NCBI GenBank assembly: GCA_016873165.1 | Contig: VGXV01000011.1 | Coordinates: forward strand, 24,502 to 88,501 | DNA from: Planctomycetota bacterium | GTDB lineage: Bacteria > Planctomycetota > Brocadiia > Brocadiales > Brocadiaceae | Direction of reading: 5' to 3' | Length of the DNA: 64,000 nt | Shown: positions 44,564-53,734 of the stretch, in pieces | Layout of the letters: each line of letters starts with the position of its first letter | Position numbering within the stretch: position 1 is the first letter of the stretch | Translations under genes and position numbers: made by a program | Notes under the pieces: model-generated | Databases searched by the model: none | The model's input: the letters and a program-made list of their open reading frames with translations, nothing else | Told to the model about the DNA's origin: nothing

Positions 44564-46789
44564 ATGGAAAACAAACATCCAACATACGAAGAACTCCTTA
44601 CTAGGGTTAAGGATCAAGAGGCGCAGGAAGAGATATTCCGCACCGTTATAAAACAAATGGAAAATCTTTATGCGCAGGTTGCTTCCAGCCAGACGGAGAT
44701 TGAACAAAAAAATCAGGAATTAAAGGATGAACGCGTTAAATTACAACTCCTGAATGAAGAATTACAAAAGGCGAAAAGAGACGCGGATAACGCCAATAAG
44801 GCCAAGAGCGAGTTCCTTGCCAGCATGAGCCATGAGATCAGGACGCCAATGAACGCCATTATCGGCATGGCAGAACTCCTGTTAGACACGACGCTCAGCA
44901 ATGAACAACAGGAATATGTGGAACTTTTCAAGTCGGCCGGCGATAATCTCCTGGATATCATTAACGATATACTCGATCTGTCAAAAGTCGAATCCGGACA
45001 GCTTCAGCTTGAAACGGTTGCGTTCGATTTAAGCGAATTAATCGAAAAGACATGCGACGTCATGTCTATCCGCGCGCACAAGAAAAACCTTGAACTTGCC
45101 TGCCATATCATGCCGGACGTCATGGTTGATGTAGTCGGAGACCCTGTCAGACTTCGGCAGATCATGGTAAACCTTATCGGCAACGCCCTCAAGTTTACCG
45201 AAAAGGGCGAGGTTGTTCTTACCGTGGAAAATGCAAAGACCACAAAAGAAGCCGGAAATATGAAAAACAGAGAACTTCTGTTTTCCGTTTCCGACACCGG
45301 CATTGGCATTCCACACGACAAACTGGATATAATCTTTGAAAGCTTCACGCAGGCCGATTCCTCGACCACCAGAAAGTACGGCGGCACCGGGCTTGGGCTG
45401 TCAATCTCGAAACGTCTGGTTGAAATGATGGGCGGACGCATCTGGGTAGAAAGCGAGGTGGGGAAAGGTAGTGTATTCAGGTTTGCGGCAACGCTTGGCA
45501 TACCAGAATCTCCCCACGTGCATAAAGCGCATTCAAGGCCGCCTGAGCCTGATATAAAAGGGATGAAGACTATTATAATTGATGATAATGTGACAAACCG
45601 GCTGATCCTGAAGAATATGCTTTCAGGGTGGGGCGCAGCAATAACGGAGGCGGAAAACGGCGCAGAAGGACTTTCAGAGATAAGAAAGGCGGCAAGCGCC
45701 CGTGATCCTTTTAAACTCGTGCTTCTTGACTGCCGGATGCCAGGTATGGACGGGTTTGGTGTGGCGGAACAAATTAAGAAAGAACCTGGCGACGTCGGCA
45801 TGGCGGTCATGATGCTTACCTCTGACAACCGGGCCGGCGACACGGCAAGGTGCCTTGAACTGGGGATAACCGGCTACATAGTCAAACCTGTCAAACGCGC
45901 AAGTCTGAAGGATGCAATTGCAAATATCATGAACGCCAGGAGCGGCGCTTCAAAAAACGTGACGGTGTTTGAATGCGACATTTCTGTGGAAGCGCCCCCT
46001 AAGACGCTGGAGATTCACAGGCCTCTGCATATACTTTTGGCGGAAGACAATGAAATCAATCAGAAAATGGCCCTTCGCATGCTTGAGAAGCGGGGACATA
46101 CGGTGGTGGTAGCTGAAAACGGCAGAAAGGCGCTTGAAGCGCTTGAGGGGGAGAAATTCGATCTCGTGTTAACGGATGTTCAAATGCCGGAAATGGACGG
46201 GCTTGAATTGGTCAAAAGAATACGGGCAAGGGAAAGGGAAGCAGGAGGCCATATCCCCATTATCGCAATGACTGCGATGGCGATAATAGGCGACAAGGAA
46301 CGGTGTCTGGAAGCGGGGATGGATAGTTATGTATCGAAACCAATAAAACAAGACGAACTTTTTGAGGCGATAAGGCGTCTCGTGTTTTTGCCGGAGACGG
46401 AAAATGTTCCATCACGGGCTGCAGGTGAAACTGAGGATAATGCAGATGCGGATGATGGGGTTTGTGATATTGCATTAGCAATGTCAGGATTAGGCGGAGA
46501 CGAGGAACTGCTGAAAGAGCTTGCGGTTATCTTTCTGGAAAATTGTCCGAAACAGATGGCAGACGTTAAAACTGCCATTAGCCAGGGCAACAGCAAGGCC
46601 ATCGAAAAATCCAGCCATGCGGTAAAAGGGTCGGTGGGGGTATTCTGCGCAAACCTTGCACATAATGCGGCTTTGAAACTTGAAATTATGGGACGGGAAA
46701 ACAACCTTGCCGCTATCACAGAGGCATATTTATCGCTTGAAAGAGAGATTGCGCGGCTTACCATATCGCTAAAGAGGGCGCTGGTATGA
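44564..46789 (+). CDS. Soluble hybrid histidine kinase (HisKA-HATPase-REC-REC-HPt)
   Basis: 741 aa, a paralogue of the kinase at 40664: the same start [20 protein letters not shown] and the same domain order. His[22 protein letters not shown]; ATPase [22 protein letters not shown]1 Asp in [16 protein letters not shown]2 in [13 protein letters not shown]; HPt His in [12 protein letters not shown]. The base composition matches the host better than its paralogue. Overlaps the REC-GGDEF gene by four bases, so the two are co-translated and probably act together. Confidence 0.94.
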   Translation: MENKHPTYEELLTRVKDQEAQEEIFRTVIKQMENLYAQVASSQTEIEQKNQELKDERVKLQLLNEELQKAKRDADNANKAKSEFLASMSHEIRTPMNAIIGMAELLLDTTLSNEQQEYVELFKSAGDNLLDIINDILDLSKVESGQLQLETVAFDLSELIEKTCDVMSIRAHKKNLELACHIMPDVMVDVVGDPVRLRQIMVNLIGNALKFTEKGEVVLTVENAKTTKEAGNMKNRELLFSVSDTGIGIPHDKLDIIFESFTQADSSTTRKYGGTGLGLSISKRLVEMMGGRIWVESEVGKGSVFRFAATLGIPESPHVHKAHSRPPEPDIKGMKTIIIDDNVTNRLILKNMLSGWGAAITEAENGAEGLSEIRKAASARDPFKLVLLDCRMPGMDGFGVAEQIKKEPGDVGMAVMMLTSDNRAGDTARCLELGITGYIVKPVKRASLKDAIANIMNARSGASKNVTVFECDISVEAPPKTLEIHRPLHILLAEDNEINQKMALRMLEKRGHTVVVAENGRKALEALEGEKFDLVLTDVQMPEMDGLELVKRIRAREREAGGHIPIIAMTAMAIIGDKERCLEAGMDSYVSKPIKQDELFEAIRRLVFLPETENVPSRAAGETEDNADADDGVCDIALAMSGLGGDEELLKELAVIFLENCPKQMADVKTAISQGNSKAIEKSSHAVKGSVGVFCANLAHNAALKLEIMGRENNLAAITEAYLSLEREIARLTISLKRALV

Positions 46790-47706
46790 AAATACTGGTC
46801 GCCGAAGATGACCCTGTATACCGCAAAATGCTGGAGACCATGCTTGTAAAATGGGGATATGAAGTAATTATCTGCTCCGACGGCTCTCACGCATGGGAAA
46901 TTCTCACTTCAGGGGATGCGCCTAAGTTTGTCATCCTTGACTGGATGATGCCGGGCATGGACGGCATGGAGGTTTGCAGAAAGATCAGAGAAAACATCAA
47001 AGATGTGTACGTTTATATCCTATTGCTCACGGCAAAGAATGAGATGAAAGATATAATAGAAGGCATGGAGGCCGGGGCGGATGACTATATTACCAAACCT
47101 TTTCACGCCAACGAATTGAAGGTGAGGTTAAGGGCGGGCAGACGCATCCTTGAACTGCAGGAAGAGCTTATCTCTTCCAGAGAGGCGCTCAGAATTATGG
47201 CAACCAGGGACGCCCTTACCGGCTTATTAAACCGCAGGGCTATCATTGACGCCCTGAGCCGCAGGATAGCCCAGTCAAACAGAGAAAAGACTTCCGTGGG
47301 AGTCGTACTATCGGATATAGACTATTTTAAAAACATCAATGATACCTTTGGCCATCTGATCGGAGATGCTGCATTGCGGGAAACTGCAAAAAGATTGCTG
47401 TCGCTGGCAAGGCAATATGATGACCTTGGCCGTTACGGAGGCGAGGAGTTTCTGATCGTCCTGCCAGGCTGTAACCTGGAAGACACGGTAACCTACGCCG
47501 AAAGACTCCGTGTTTGCATTGAAAAGAATGTGGTAAAAACGAGTGAGGTGACTATTCCGGTCACCATGAGCATGGGAGTAACCGCAAGCGTTGACGGGAA
47601 GGCAACGGATGTTGAATCCATTATCCACACCGCGGATAATGCGCTTTATAGGGCAAAAAACAATGGGCGTAACCGGGTAGAATTTGCTATATACGAAAAA
47701 TCCTGA
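46786..47706 (+). CDS. Response regulator diguanylate cyclase (REC-GGDEF)
   Basis: 306 aa. REC: Asp in [13 protein letters not shown], Thr in LLLTAKN, Lys in YITKPF. GGDEF domain: [27 protein letters not shown] active site, RxxD inhibitory site (RQYD) five residues before it. Expected to produce c-di-GMP when phosphorylated, opposing the HD-GYP enzyme at 43168. Co-translated with the kinase upstream. Confidence 0.94.
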   Translation: MKILVAEDDPVYRKMLETMLVKWGYEVIICSDGSHAWEILTSGDAPKFVILDWMMPGMDGMEVCRKIRENIKDVYVYILLLTAKNEMKDIIEGMEAGADDYITKPFHANELKVRLRAGRRILELQEELISSREALRIMATRDALTGLLNRRAIIDALSRRIAQSNREKTSVGVVLSDIDYFKNINDTFGHLIGDAALRETAKRLLSLARQYDDLGRYGGEEFLIVLPGCNLEDTVTYAERLRVCIEKNVVKTSEVTIPVTMSMGVTASVDGKATDVESIIHTADNALYRAKNNGRNRVEFAIYEKS

Positions 47707-47729
47707 ACATAATTAAGGAGGTAAAATAC

Positions 47730-48104
47730 ATGGCAAGGATACTTATTGTGGATGACGCCGCTATCATACGGCGTTCTCTGCAGCACATTGTTGAAAAGGC
47801 AGGACATGAAGTAGTGGGTATGACAGGGGACGGGCAAGAGGCTCTGAAGCTTTACAAAGAACTCAAACCCGATCTGACAACGCTGGACGTCTGGCTTGGA
47901 GAAGAGGATGGAATTCAGATATTGGGTTCTATCAGGAAAGAAGACCCAGATGCAAGGGTAATAATGGTTACTTCGGCTGGATGGGAAGAAAAAAAAGAAG
48001 AAGCCAAAAAACTCGGCGCCGCAGGGTACATAGAAAAACCATTCAATTCCAAGGTTATTACAGATAAAATTGCGAATATAGTGGGAAGAAATAAGGATAA
48101 GTAA
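47730..48104 (+). CDS. CheY-like single-domain response regulator
   Basis: 124 aa. Receiver fold only: ILIVDDAAIIRRSLQHIVEK, phospho-Asp in LTTLDVWLGEEDG (the usual MP after the Asp is WL), Thr in MVTSAG, Lys in YIEKPFN. Strong SD AAGGAGG. Last gene of the signalling run that starts at 40664. Confidence 0.9.
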   Translation: MARILIVDDAAIIRRSLQHIVEKAGHEVVGMTGDGQEALKLYKELKPDLTTLDVWLGEEDGIQILGSIRKEDPDARVIMVTSAGWEEKKEEAKKLGAAGYIEKPFNSKVITDKIANIVGRNKDK

Positions 48105-48129
48105 AGCATTATTTGCGAGACATGTTTCC

Positions 48130-49467
48130 TTAAGAAACGGAACATGTTTCCCGTTGCGGAATTGATGCTTTTCTGTTGCGTATCATTTCCAGAAATCCTT
48201 CAATTCTTGTCGAAAACTGCCCCGGCATGTAGTTGTTATCATCTATGCAATCGCCATCAAGGCTGAGAAAGGGATAGCCTGTTTTGTTGAATTCTCTTTT
48301 AATAGTGGGCACTGCGGCATTGTTTCTTCTGCATCCCCATGAAGAGAACACTATGATGCCATCGACATTATATTCTCTGGCAAGCATTTTTGCTACTTCA
48401 ATACGCCGTTCCAACGGGCCGTTGTATGTGTTAGTAATGTGTTTTCGTGCAAGGCTTTCGTAAGGTTTTTGCGGATCGAGTTTATCCCAGTAGACATAGT
48501 TTGTTTCTTCAAAGGCAATTTTAACCCCCTCTTTTTCCTCCAGGTTTTGCAGGAAATCAATATTGAAATAGGGTTTTAATTCCAACCAGAGCACCCTGAT
48601 TTGATCTGCATGAGACGCTCCTGAAACCTTGGCTTTTGCCTTGCTTTCTGCAATCTTTTCGCGCAGTTCATTTGCCAGACCGGAATAAAATTCCAGGGCT
48701 AATTCGGAACCGATGAGCAGATAGGTTGGGAACATGAATCCTAACGCATTACTGCCTTTCAGGGGAGAAAAAGGGTCTTTCCTTAATTCATTGACTTCGA
48801 GAATTTTTTCCCGTGTTTTGTTTGCGTATTCAAAGGCTTTTTCCAGCGCTTCCTGCTTCATCTTTCTTCCCGTTGCCTTTTCCAGTTGTCTGACCAAATC
48901 TTCCAGTTGTTTTGCAAGATATTGAACGGAGTACGCATCTTCTTCGTAAGGAATGTCTAACACAATCGTATCTTTTCCCGTCAGGCATTCGCACAGTTTC
49001 GCCGTTTTTGTATTGTTGTCACAGAGTGTTGTTGTGGCAACCTGAAGAATATTTTTTGGAAAAACGTTTCGATATGCATGGCCGATTGCGGCGCGGTGAA
49101 AGGTACAGATGTCAGTGGAAACTCCGTGCGATTCGGCTTCAATAAGTCCGAGGGTGCTCTGTCCTAATCCGGCAAAAAGGGCTGCGCCTATCTCAAGACA
49201 AAAGGGGTAGAGTCCCATGGCAAACAATATTTCCGAGGGGACAAACATTGTTGTCCATATGGTGCGATTCGGATGTGAGTATGTATTAAAAAGATGTCGT
49301 ACCCCGACGCGTTTCTGTATTAGCAGGGATTGTAATTCCATGCTTTTGCTCTTGCGGAAGAAAAAAAGATATATTTTATAAAATCTTAAAACTTCCCTGA
49401 AAAACAACTGCGAATTCCGCTGAATGAACGGGGTTGCCCAATTATTTAATTTTTGAAGTAATGACAT
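48130..49467 (-). CDS. 2-hydroxyacyl-CoA dehydratase / double-cubane-cluster family subunit
   Basis: 445 aa. HgdB/BcrB-like: MFVPSEILFAMGLYPFCLEI, LIEAESHGVSTDICTFHRAA, TTTLCDNNTKTAK, VFSSWGCRRNNAAVPT, FLSLDGDCIDDNNYMPGQFS. Several conserved cysteines fit an iron-sulfur cluster. Such proteins receive one high-energy electron per ATP from an activator; members include 2-hydroxyglutaryl-CoA dehydratase, benzoyl-CoA reductase subunits and double-cubane reductases of unknown substrate. Its activator is the fused gene next upstream on the same strand (13 bases apart). Substrate unknown. Confidence 0.88.
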   Translation of the reverse strand: MSLLQKLNNWATPFIQRNSQLFFREVLRFYKIYLFFFRKSKSMELQSLLIQKRVGVRHLFNTYSHPNRTIWTTMFVPSEILFAMGLYPFCLEIGAALFAGLGQSTLGLIEAESHGVSTDICTFHRAAIGHAYRNVFPKNILQVATTTLCDNNTKTAKLCECLTGKDTIVLDIPYEEDAYSVQYLAKQLEDLVRQLEKATGRKMKQEALEKAFEYANKTREKILEVNELRKDPFSPLKGSNALGFMFPTYLLIGSELALEFYSGLANELREKIAESKAKAKVSGASHADQIRVLWLELKPYFNIDFLQNLEEKEGVKIAFEETNYVYWDKLDPQKPYESLARKHITNTYNGPLERRIEVAKMLAREYNVDGIIVFSSWGCRRNNAAVPTIKREFNKTGYPFLSLDGDCIDDNNYMPGQFSTRIEGFLEMIRNRKASIPQRETCSVS

Positions 49468-49480
49468 ATGAAGGTATTTC

Positions 49481-51394
49481 TTATTTTGAAGCGACTGTTA
49501 ATTGTTCAAGAAATGCTTCGACACGTGTTTTTATTTGCCCTTCGCTGCTTAGCGAGTAGTCGCAATTTAAGTGAAGAAGCGGAATATTTTTTTCATGAAA
49601 AGTCTTTTTTATCATGGGATAATCAAGGAGATTATGATCGCAGAACTTAAGTGTGTGGTAAATTGCGGCATGAATTGACTTTTCCTGCATGATCGTTAAC
49701 GCTTTGTTAATTCTTTCATAGATATTTTCCATGCGGGAACAGGGATTTCGCTTGATGTATCGTTTTGCTATGGACAAAATAGGCTCTTCACTTATGGATA
49801 CAGCGGCATCGAAATACCGGCTTCCGTTGCACAGATCTTCAGCCACAACCTTTGCACCTGCATCCTCTATAATCTTCATAATCTTTTCATTTTCCATGAT
49901 GCTGCCCCAGATAAATAATCTTGGTATTTCGCGCGTATCACGTATATTTTCCCCCTGTTTCATAAGATGGGTTAAATAAGCGTTGAATTTCTCAGGAACT
50001 ACGTTTACGCCTTTCTTAAGCAAAGAAAACATTTCGTATCCCGACTGTGCGATATATCCGTTCCAGTATTTTTGTAAACATTGACCTACTTTTTCCCGGA
50101 CTGAGTTGTAAGTGACAATGCTCCGGTTGATGTCGTCCGGCAAAATCTTCAGGGTAAAATACGACTCGAGTTTTTCTTTAAATTTCCTGAGAAGGCTTGC
50201 GTAATAAAAAACTGCCGCATCATCAACGTTTTTAGGAATATCCAGCATATAGTTAAACGTCTTTTTCCCTTCATCCATTTTAACCCAGGCATCGTAGAGC
50301 CGCCTCATTCCATCGCAGGAATTAACAAATACCATTCCCTTAAAATTTTCAAGGCTGCCTTCAATTTTCCTGTCAGTAACTGCTTTAATATAAGGGCAGA
50401 TGTTGCCGCAGAGTACTTCATTGGCAGAACATGAATCTTTTTCTGCCCCTTTAATTCTGACGGGATGAAATCCCGCGGCATGAATAATTTCCACCGGGGT
50501 GTATGAACAAAAATAGCCGATTTTTGGCAAGCTGCTCTCTTCAATGGAAAATTCTGCAATGGAAGCTTCTAGTGAACTTTGACCGTTGCCCGATACGGAT
50601 ACAGAGGCACGGTTTTGCGCAAGTGCTTTTTCCAGTGCGATTAATGCAGCTCCGAGTGCGCCATTGATTTGTGGTTCTTCCGATATTTCAATCTTGCAGC
50701 CAAGATTTCTTTCCAGTTCTGTCACTACGCCGATATTTTTTGCGACGCCGCCTGTCATGGCAACTTTCTGTTCCAGCCCGACCCGTTTTACCTGAGCCGT
50801 AATGCGTTTTGCAATTGAAATATGCAATCCCCGGCAGATATCCGCTGTTTTGTGGTCTGCGCCAATAAGGGACACGACCTCTGATTCCGCAAAGACAGTG
50901 CAAAGGCTGCTTACGGAAACATTATCCTTTCCGTTCAGGGAGATTTCTCCCATTTCTTCCAGTTCAATTTCCAGTGTTCTTGCCATGACTTCCAGAAAGC
51001 GGCCGGTACCGGCGGCACACTTGTCGTTCATGACAAAATCAAGCACGTTGCCGTTCCCATCGATTTTAATCACCTTGCTATCCTGTCCGCCGATGTCAAT
51101 AATTGTCCTTGCATCAGGGAAATAATAGTTTGCGCCTTTCGCGTGGCAGGTGATTTCTGTCACTACCTCATTGGCGAAAGGAACTTTTATACGTCCGTAA
51201 CCGGTAGCGACAATATAACTAATATCTTTTTCAGTGAGATTATGTTCTGATAATATTTGTAGAAAGGTCTTCTCCGCCGCTTTTTTGCTGCTTGCACCGG
51301 TTGCGATAATCGTTGCGGAAAGTATTTCTTTTTTATCGTTTAAAAGAATTCCATTGGTTGACATTGAACCAATGTCTATTCCCATCGTATACAT
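49481..51394 (-). CDS. Fused dehydratase activator ATPase and HgdB-like domain
   Basis: 637 aa. Residues about 1-260 are a BadF/HgdC-type ASKHA ATPase: MGIDIGSMSTNGILL, DIGGQDSKVI, NDKCAAGTGRFLEVMA and SLCTVFAESEVVSLIG; the two cysteines would bridge a [4Fe-4S] cluster between subunits. From about residue 300 a second domain resembles HgdB-type subunits: GYFCSYTPVEIIHAAGFHPV, CSANEVLCGNICPY, VFVNSCDGMRRL, and a C-terminal LHLNCDYSLSSEGQ. An activator fused to a substrate-like subunit, paired with a second separate subunit, gives an unusual two-gene electron-injection system. Confidence 0.88.
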   Translation of the reverse strand: MYTMGIDIGSMSTNGILLNDKKEILSATIIATGASSKKAAEKTFLQILSEHNLTEKDISYIVATGYGRIKVPFANEVVTEITCHAKGANYYFPDARTIIDIGGQDSKVIKIDGNGNVLDFVMNDKCAAGTGRFLEVMARTLEIELEEMGEISLNGKDNVSVSSLCTVFAESEVVSLIGADHKTADICRGLHISIAKRITAQVKRVGLEQKVAMTGGVAKNIGVVTELERNLGCKIEISEEPQINGALGAALIALEKALAQNRASVSVSGNGQSSLEASIAEFSIEESSLPKIGYFCSYTPVEIIHAAGFHPVRIKGAEKDSCSANEVLCGNICPYIKAVTDRKIEGSLENFKGMVFVNSCDGMRRLYDAWVKMDEGKKTFNYMLDIPKNVDDAAVFYYASLLRKFKEKLESYFTLKILPDDINRSIVTYNSVREKVGQCLQKYWNGYIAQSGYEMFSLLKKGVNVVPEKFNAYLTHLMKQGENIRDTREIPRLFIWGSIMENEKIMKIIEDAGAKVVAEDLCNGSRYFDAAVSISEEPILSIAKRYIKRNPCSRMENIYERINKALTIMQEKSIHAAIYHTLKFCDHNLLDYPMIKKTFHEKNIPLLHLNCDYSLSSEGQIKTRVEAFLEQLTVASK

Positions 51395-51419
51395 AACTGT
51401 AAAATCTCCTATTTTAAGA

Positions 51420-51809
51420 TTATTCCGGTTCGGGTTTCGGTGGTATGGTGCTGACCCAAATGTTTACTACAAAAAGGCCTATGGAAATGACTTCTATTCC
51501 GGCAAAAATTTCTACCAGGGGATGAATCGGGCGAAAACTGACCAAACCGACAAGCCCGATATTTGCGAGATAGAATTGAAGGTTGCCAACTTTAGGGTAT
51601 GCAAGAGGTCTTCCTGTAAATCTTGGCAATATGTGAAATCCGACGCCAAAGATCATCATAGACATCCACCCTAAGAGGTTTAAATGCACATGGGCAAATA
51701 ATAATTGAGCAGGATAGCTTTTCATTGATACCATGATGATGCCAAGTATCGCCGCTATTAAAAAATAAACCAAACTTGCCCTGAGAAAATTTTTAGAAAG
51801 AGGACTCAT
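51420..51809 (-). CDS. Small membrane protein resembling part of heme-copper oxidase subunit I
   Basis: 129 aa, four predicted membrane helices. LLFAHVHLNLLGWMSMMIFG resembles the His-bearing helix II region of cbb3/NorB-type subunit I, but only about a quarter of that protein is present, so it cannot be a full oxidase. Seen as a stand-alone family in several genomes; function unknown. SD GGAG. Confidence 0.65.
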   Translation of the reverse strand: MSPLSKNFLRASLVYFLIAAILGIIMVSMKSYPAQLLFAHVHLNLLGWMSMMIFGVGFHILPRFTGRPLAYPKVGNLQFYLANIGLVGLVSFRPIHPLVEIFAGIEVISIGLFVVNIWVSTIPPKPEPE

Positions 51810-52040
51810 TTATCAAAAGCTCCTTTTAGAAAGTTCTTGATTTATAAGAAGTTAAATCAAATTTGTGAATAGGCTCTCAGAATTCAAGAATATATGAAAA
51901 ATATGGATTGTCAAACAAAAAGTTATTGTTACATTGTAATACGTAAGAATACCAATGTTGATTTAAGACTGAGAGTGGAATACAACAAATAAAGTCATTA
52001 TTATGAGAATGTATTTCAGTAACAACTCATGATGTATCGA

Positions 52041-52607
52041 TTATTTCGGAGGTGTATCTTCTTTTTTTTGCTTTTCGTCTGCTCTTTTTTGCGTTTTTAG
52101 TTCGTTAATTTTATTTGAGTAGGAGTGCACTTTGTTGACAACGCTTTCGGGGATAATTGCAACCATTTTCTGCATTCCTTTTCCTATTGGCGTTGCTATT
52201 TTTGAAGTGTTTACCGTGTCGCATGTCGGTTTACTGCAAAATAGCGAAACACCAAAGATAATTACCCCGCAAAAGAGAACTCCTTTGAAAATTCCCAAAA
52301 ACCCACCGAAAAATCGCGATCCGATAGATACTCCGCTTTTATGAATAATAATTTTTAATACATTGGTAATAAGGCATGTTATAACAAAGATAACGCCAAA
52401 AATGGTAAAATAGCTTAGTAAATCCGTAATTGATTGAGCAAGAATTCCCTTTAAAATATTGCTGACCACTCCGTGGAAGAAAAAGGCGGCAAAGAAAGAG
52501 ATGAGCAGGCACCCTATTCTGAGAAACTGCATTACAGGGCCACTGATGAATCCAAATAGTATTGCAAAAAACAAAACAACGAAAATTGAATAATCAATCC
52601 ATATCAT
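52041..52607 (-). CDS. CvpA-family membrane protein
   Basis: 188 aa. About four membrane helices; CvpA-like features VLFFAILFGFISGPV near the N-terminus and GSRFFGGFLGIFKGVLFCGV in the middle, then a charged tail rich in Lys and Glu. Colicin V production-related family; exact role uncertain, possibly envelope organisation. Starts next to the stop of the AsmA-like gene. Confidence 0.8.
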   Translation of the reverse strand: MIWIDYSIFVVLFFAILFGFISGPVMQFLRIGCLLISFFAAFFFHGVVSNILKGILAQSITDLLSYFTIFGVIFVITCLITNVLKIIIHKSGVSIGSRFFGGFLGIFKGVLFCGVIIFGVSLFCSKPTCDTVNTSKIATPIGKGMQKMVAIIPESVVNKVHSYSNKINELKTQKRADEKQKKEDTPPK

Positions 52608-53723
52608 TTATGGTTGTTTCCTGCCTTTCTTTTTCTTGTTTGTACGTAAAAAATCATTTGCCAGTTCTTTGACAAGCTGTTCCACATTATCCTGAGAAAG
52701 TTTAATGGAAATCTTTGGATCATTTACGGTGCCTCTTATTTCCAACGGCAGGGCATTTTGCGAAAAAGCAGTTCCTGCAATTTTTTCTCTACTGGCGGTT
52801 AAGAGTTTTTCATTTGCCGTAATGTTTGCATTGTAATAAACTTTTCCTCCAAATCCTATCATGCCGGATGCTTCCAGTTTCAATAGCTGACTATCAATAA
52901 TAGCCCTTGGAGTATACATTGTTTCCTCCTTAATTTGCACCTCTGTTTCTAACAAATTAAATGAATAGAGATCATTGATGGTGATAATTTCTGACAAGGA
53001 AGAAAAAAGCGTGTTATTTTTAATATAGCCATTCCGGATTTTAAGAGCAAAATTGCCTTTCAGTTGTTTGTTAAGGGCTTTTTTGCCAAATCCTTTTCCG
53101 CTAATATTCCCTTCAATACTTAAAATACCTCCTGCTTCACTTCCTTCTGTTTTAAATAAAGGCAAATCGCGGAGCACCGGCACTTCTTGTGTTATATATA
53201 CATCTTGTGCCTTAATTGTTATATTAAATTCCGGTTTATTTTTATTGAGTTCTATAGTGCCTTGAAAATGCGTTGTGCCGCCATTTATTTTGAATTGAGC
53301 TTGTGTGGTTATTACGTTATCTTTAATGGAAAGTGTATCGGTAAACAAGTCTTCAATCAATAAACTATTTTCATAGTTTATTTCTTTAATTTCAACTTTT
53401 CCGAAACTGATCTGTTTTAATAAAAGAGGAAGTAGCTTTAATGTGCCGTGTATTGTGTCAAATTGTATGGTTGTTTCCGAATTATTGTCCTGTTTTTGAA
53501 AAGTAAGGCGGGATATCTCTATTTGATTTGGCCAGTGGTAGGATACCGTGCCTATTTGTGCAGAAGAAGGAAGTTGGTTTTCCAGCAAGAAGACAGTTTT
53601 TTGTGTAATTTTTTCTTCAGAGAGGAGATAGGGGTATACGAATAAAAAGGTAGCAGCGATTAAAAAGATCAAACATAAAGAAATGATGAGCCATTGTATC
53701 CATAAAATATTGGTTTTTTTCAT
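52608..53723 (-). CDS. AsmA/TamB-like envelope protein
   Basis: 371 aa with one N-terminal membrane helix (WLIISLCLIFLIAATFLFVY) and a large beta-rich region. The C-terminal third (LEASGMIGFGGKVYYNANIT, IRGTVNDPKISIKL) matches the AsmA-like C-terminal pattern. Such repeating-beta-groove proteins are proposed to move lipids between membranes. The adjacent stop and start with cvpA suggest an operon. Confidence 0.72.
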   Translation of the reverse strand: MKKTNILWIQWLIISLCLIFLIAATFLFVYPYLLSEEKITQKTVFLLENQLPSSAQIGTVSYHWPNQIEISRLTFQKQDNNSETTIQFDTIHGTLKLLPLLLKQISFGKVEIKEINYENSLLIEDLFTDTLSIKDNVITTQAQFKINGGTTHFQGTIELNKNKPEFNITIKAQDVYITQEVPVLRDLPLFKTEGSEAGGILSIEGNISGKGFGKKALNKQLKGNFALKIRNGYIKNNTLFSSLSEIITINDLYSFNLLETEVQIKEETMYTPRAIIDSQLLKLEASGMIGFGGKVYYNANITANEKLLTASREKIAGTAFSQNALPLEIRGTVNDPKISIKLSQDNVEQLVKELANDFLRTNKKKKGRKQP

Positions 53724-53734
53724 TTATATAAAAA

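Noticed and set aside
48105..48160. Bidirectional terminator between the CheY-like and dehydratase genes
   Set aside because: CATGTTTCC/GGAACATG is an imperfect stem without a T-run; too weak to list as a feature.
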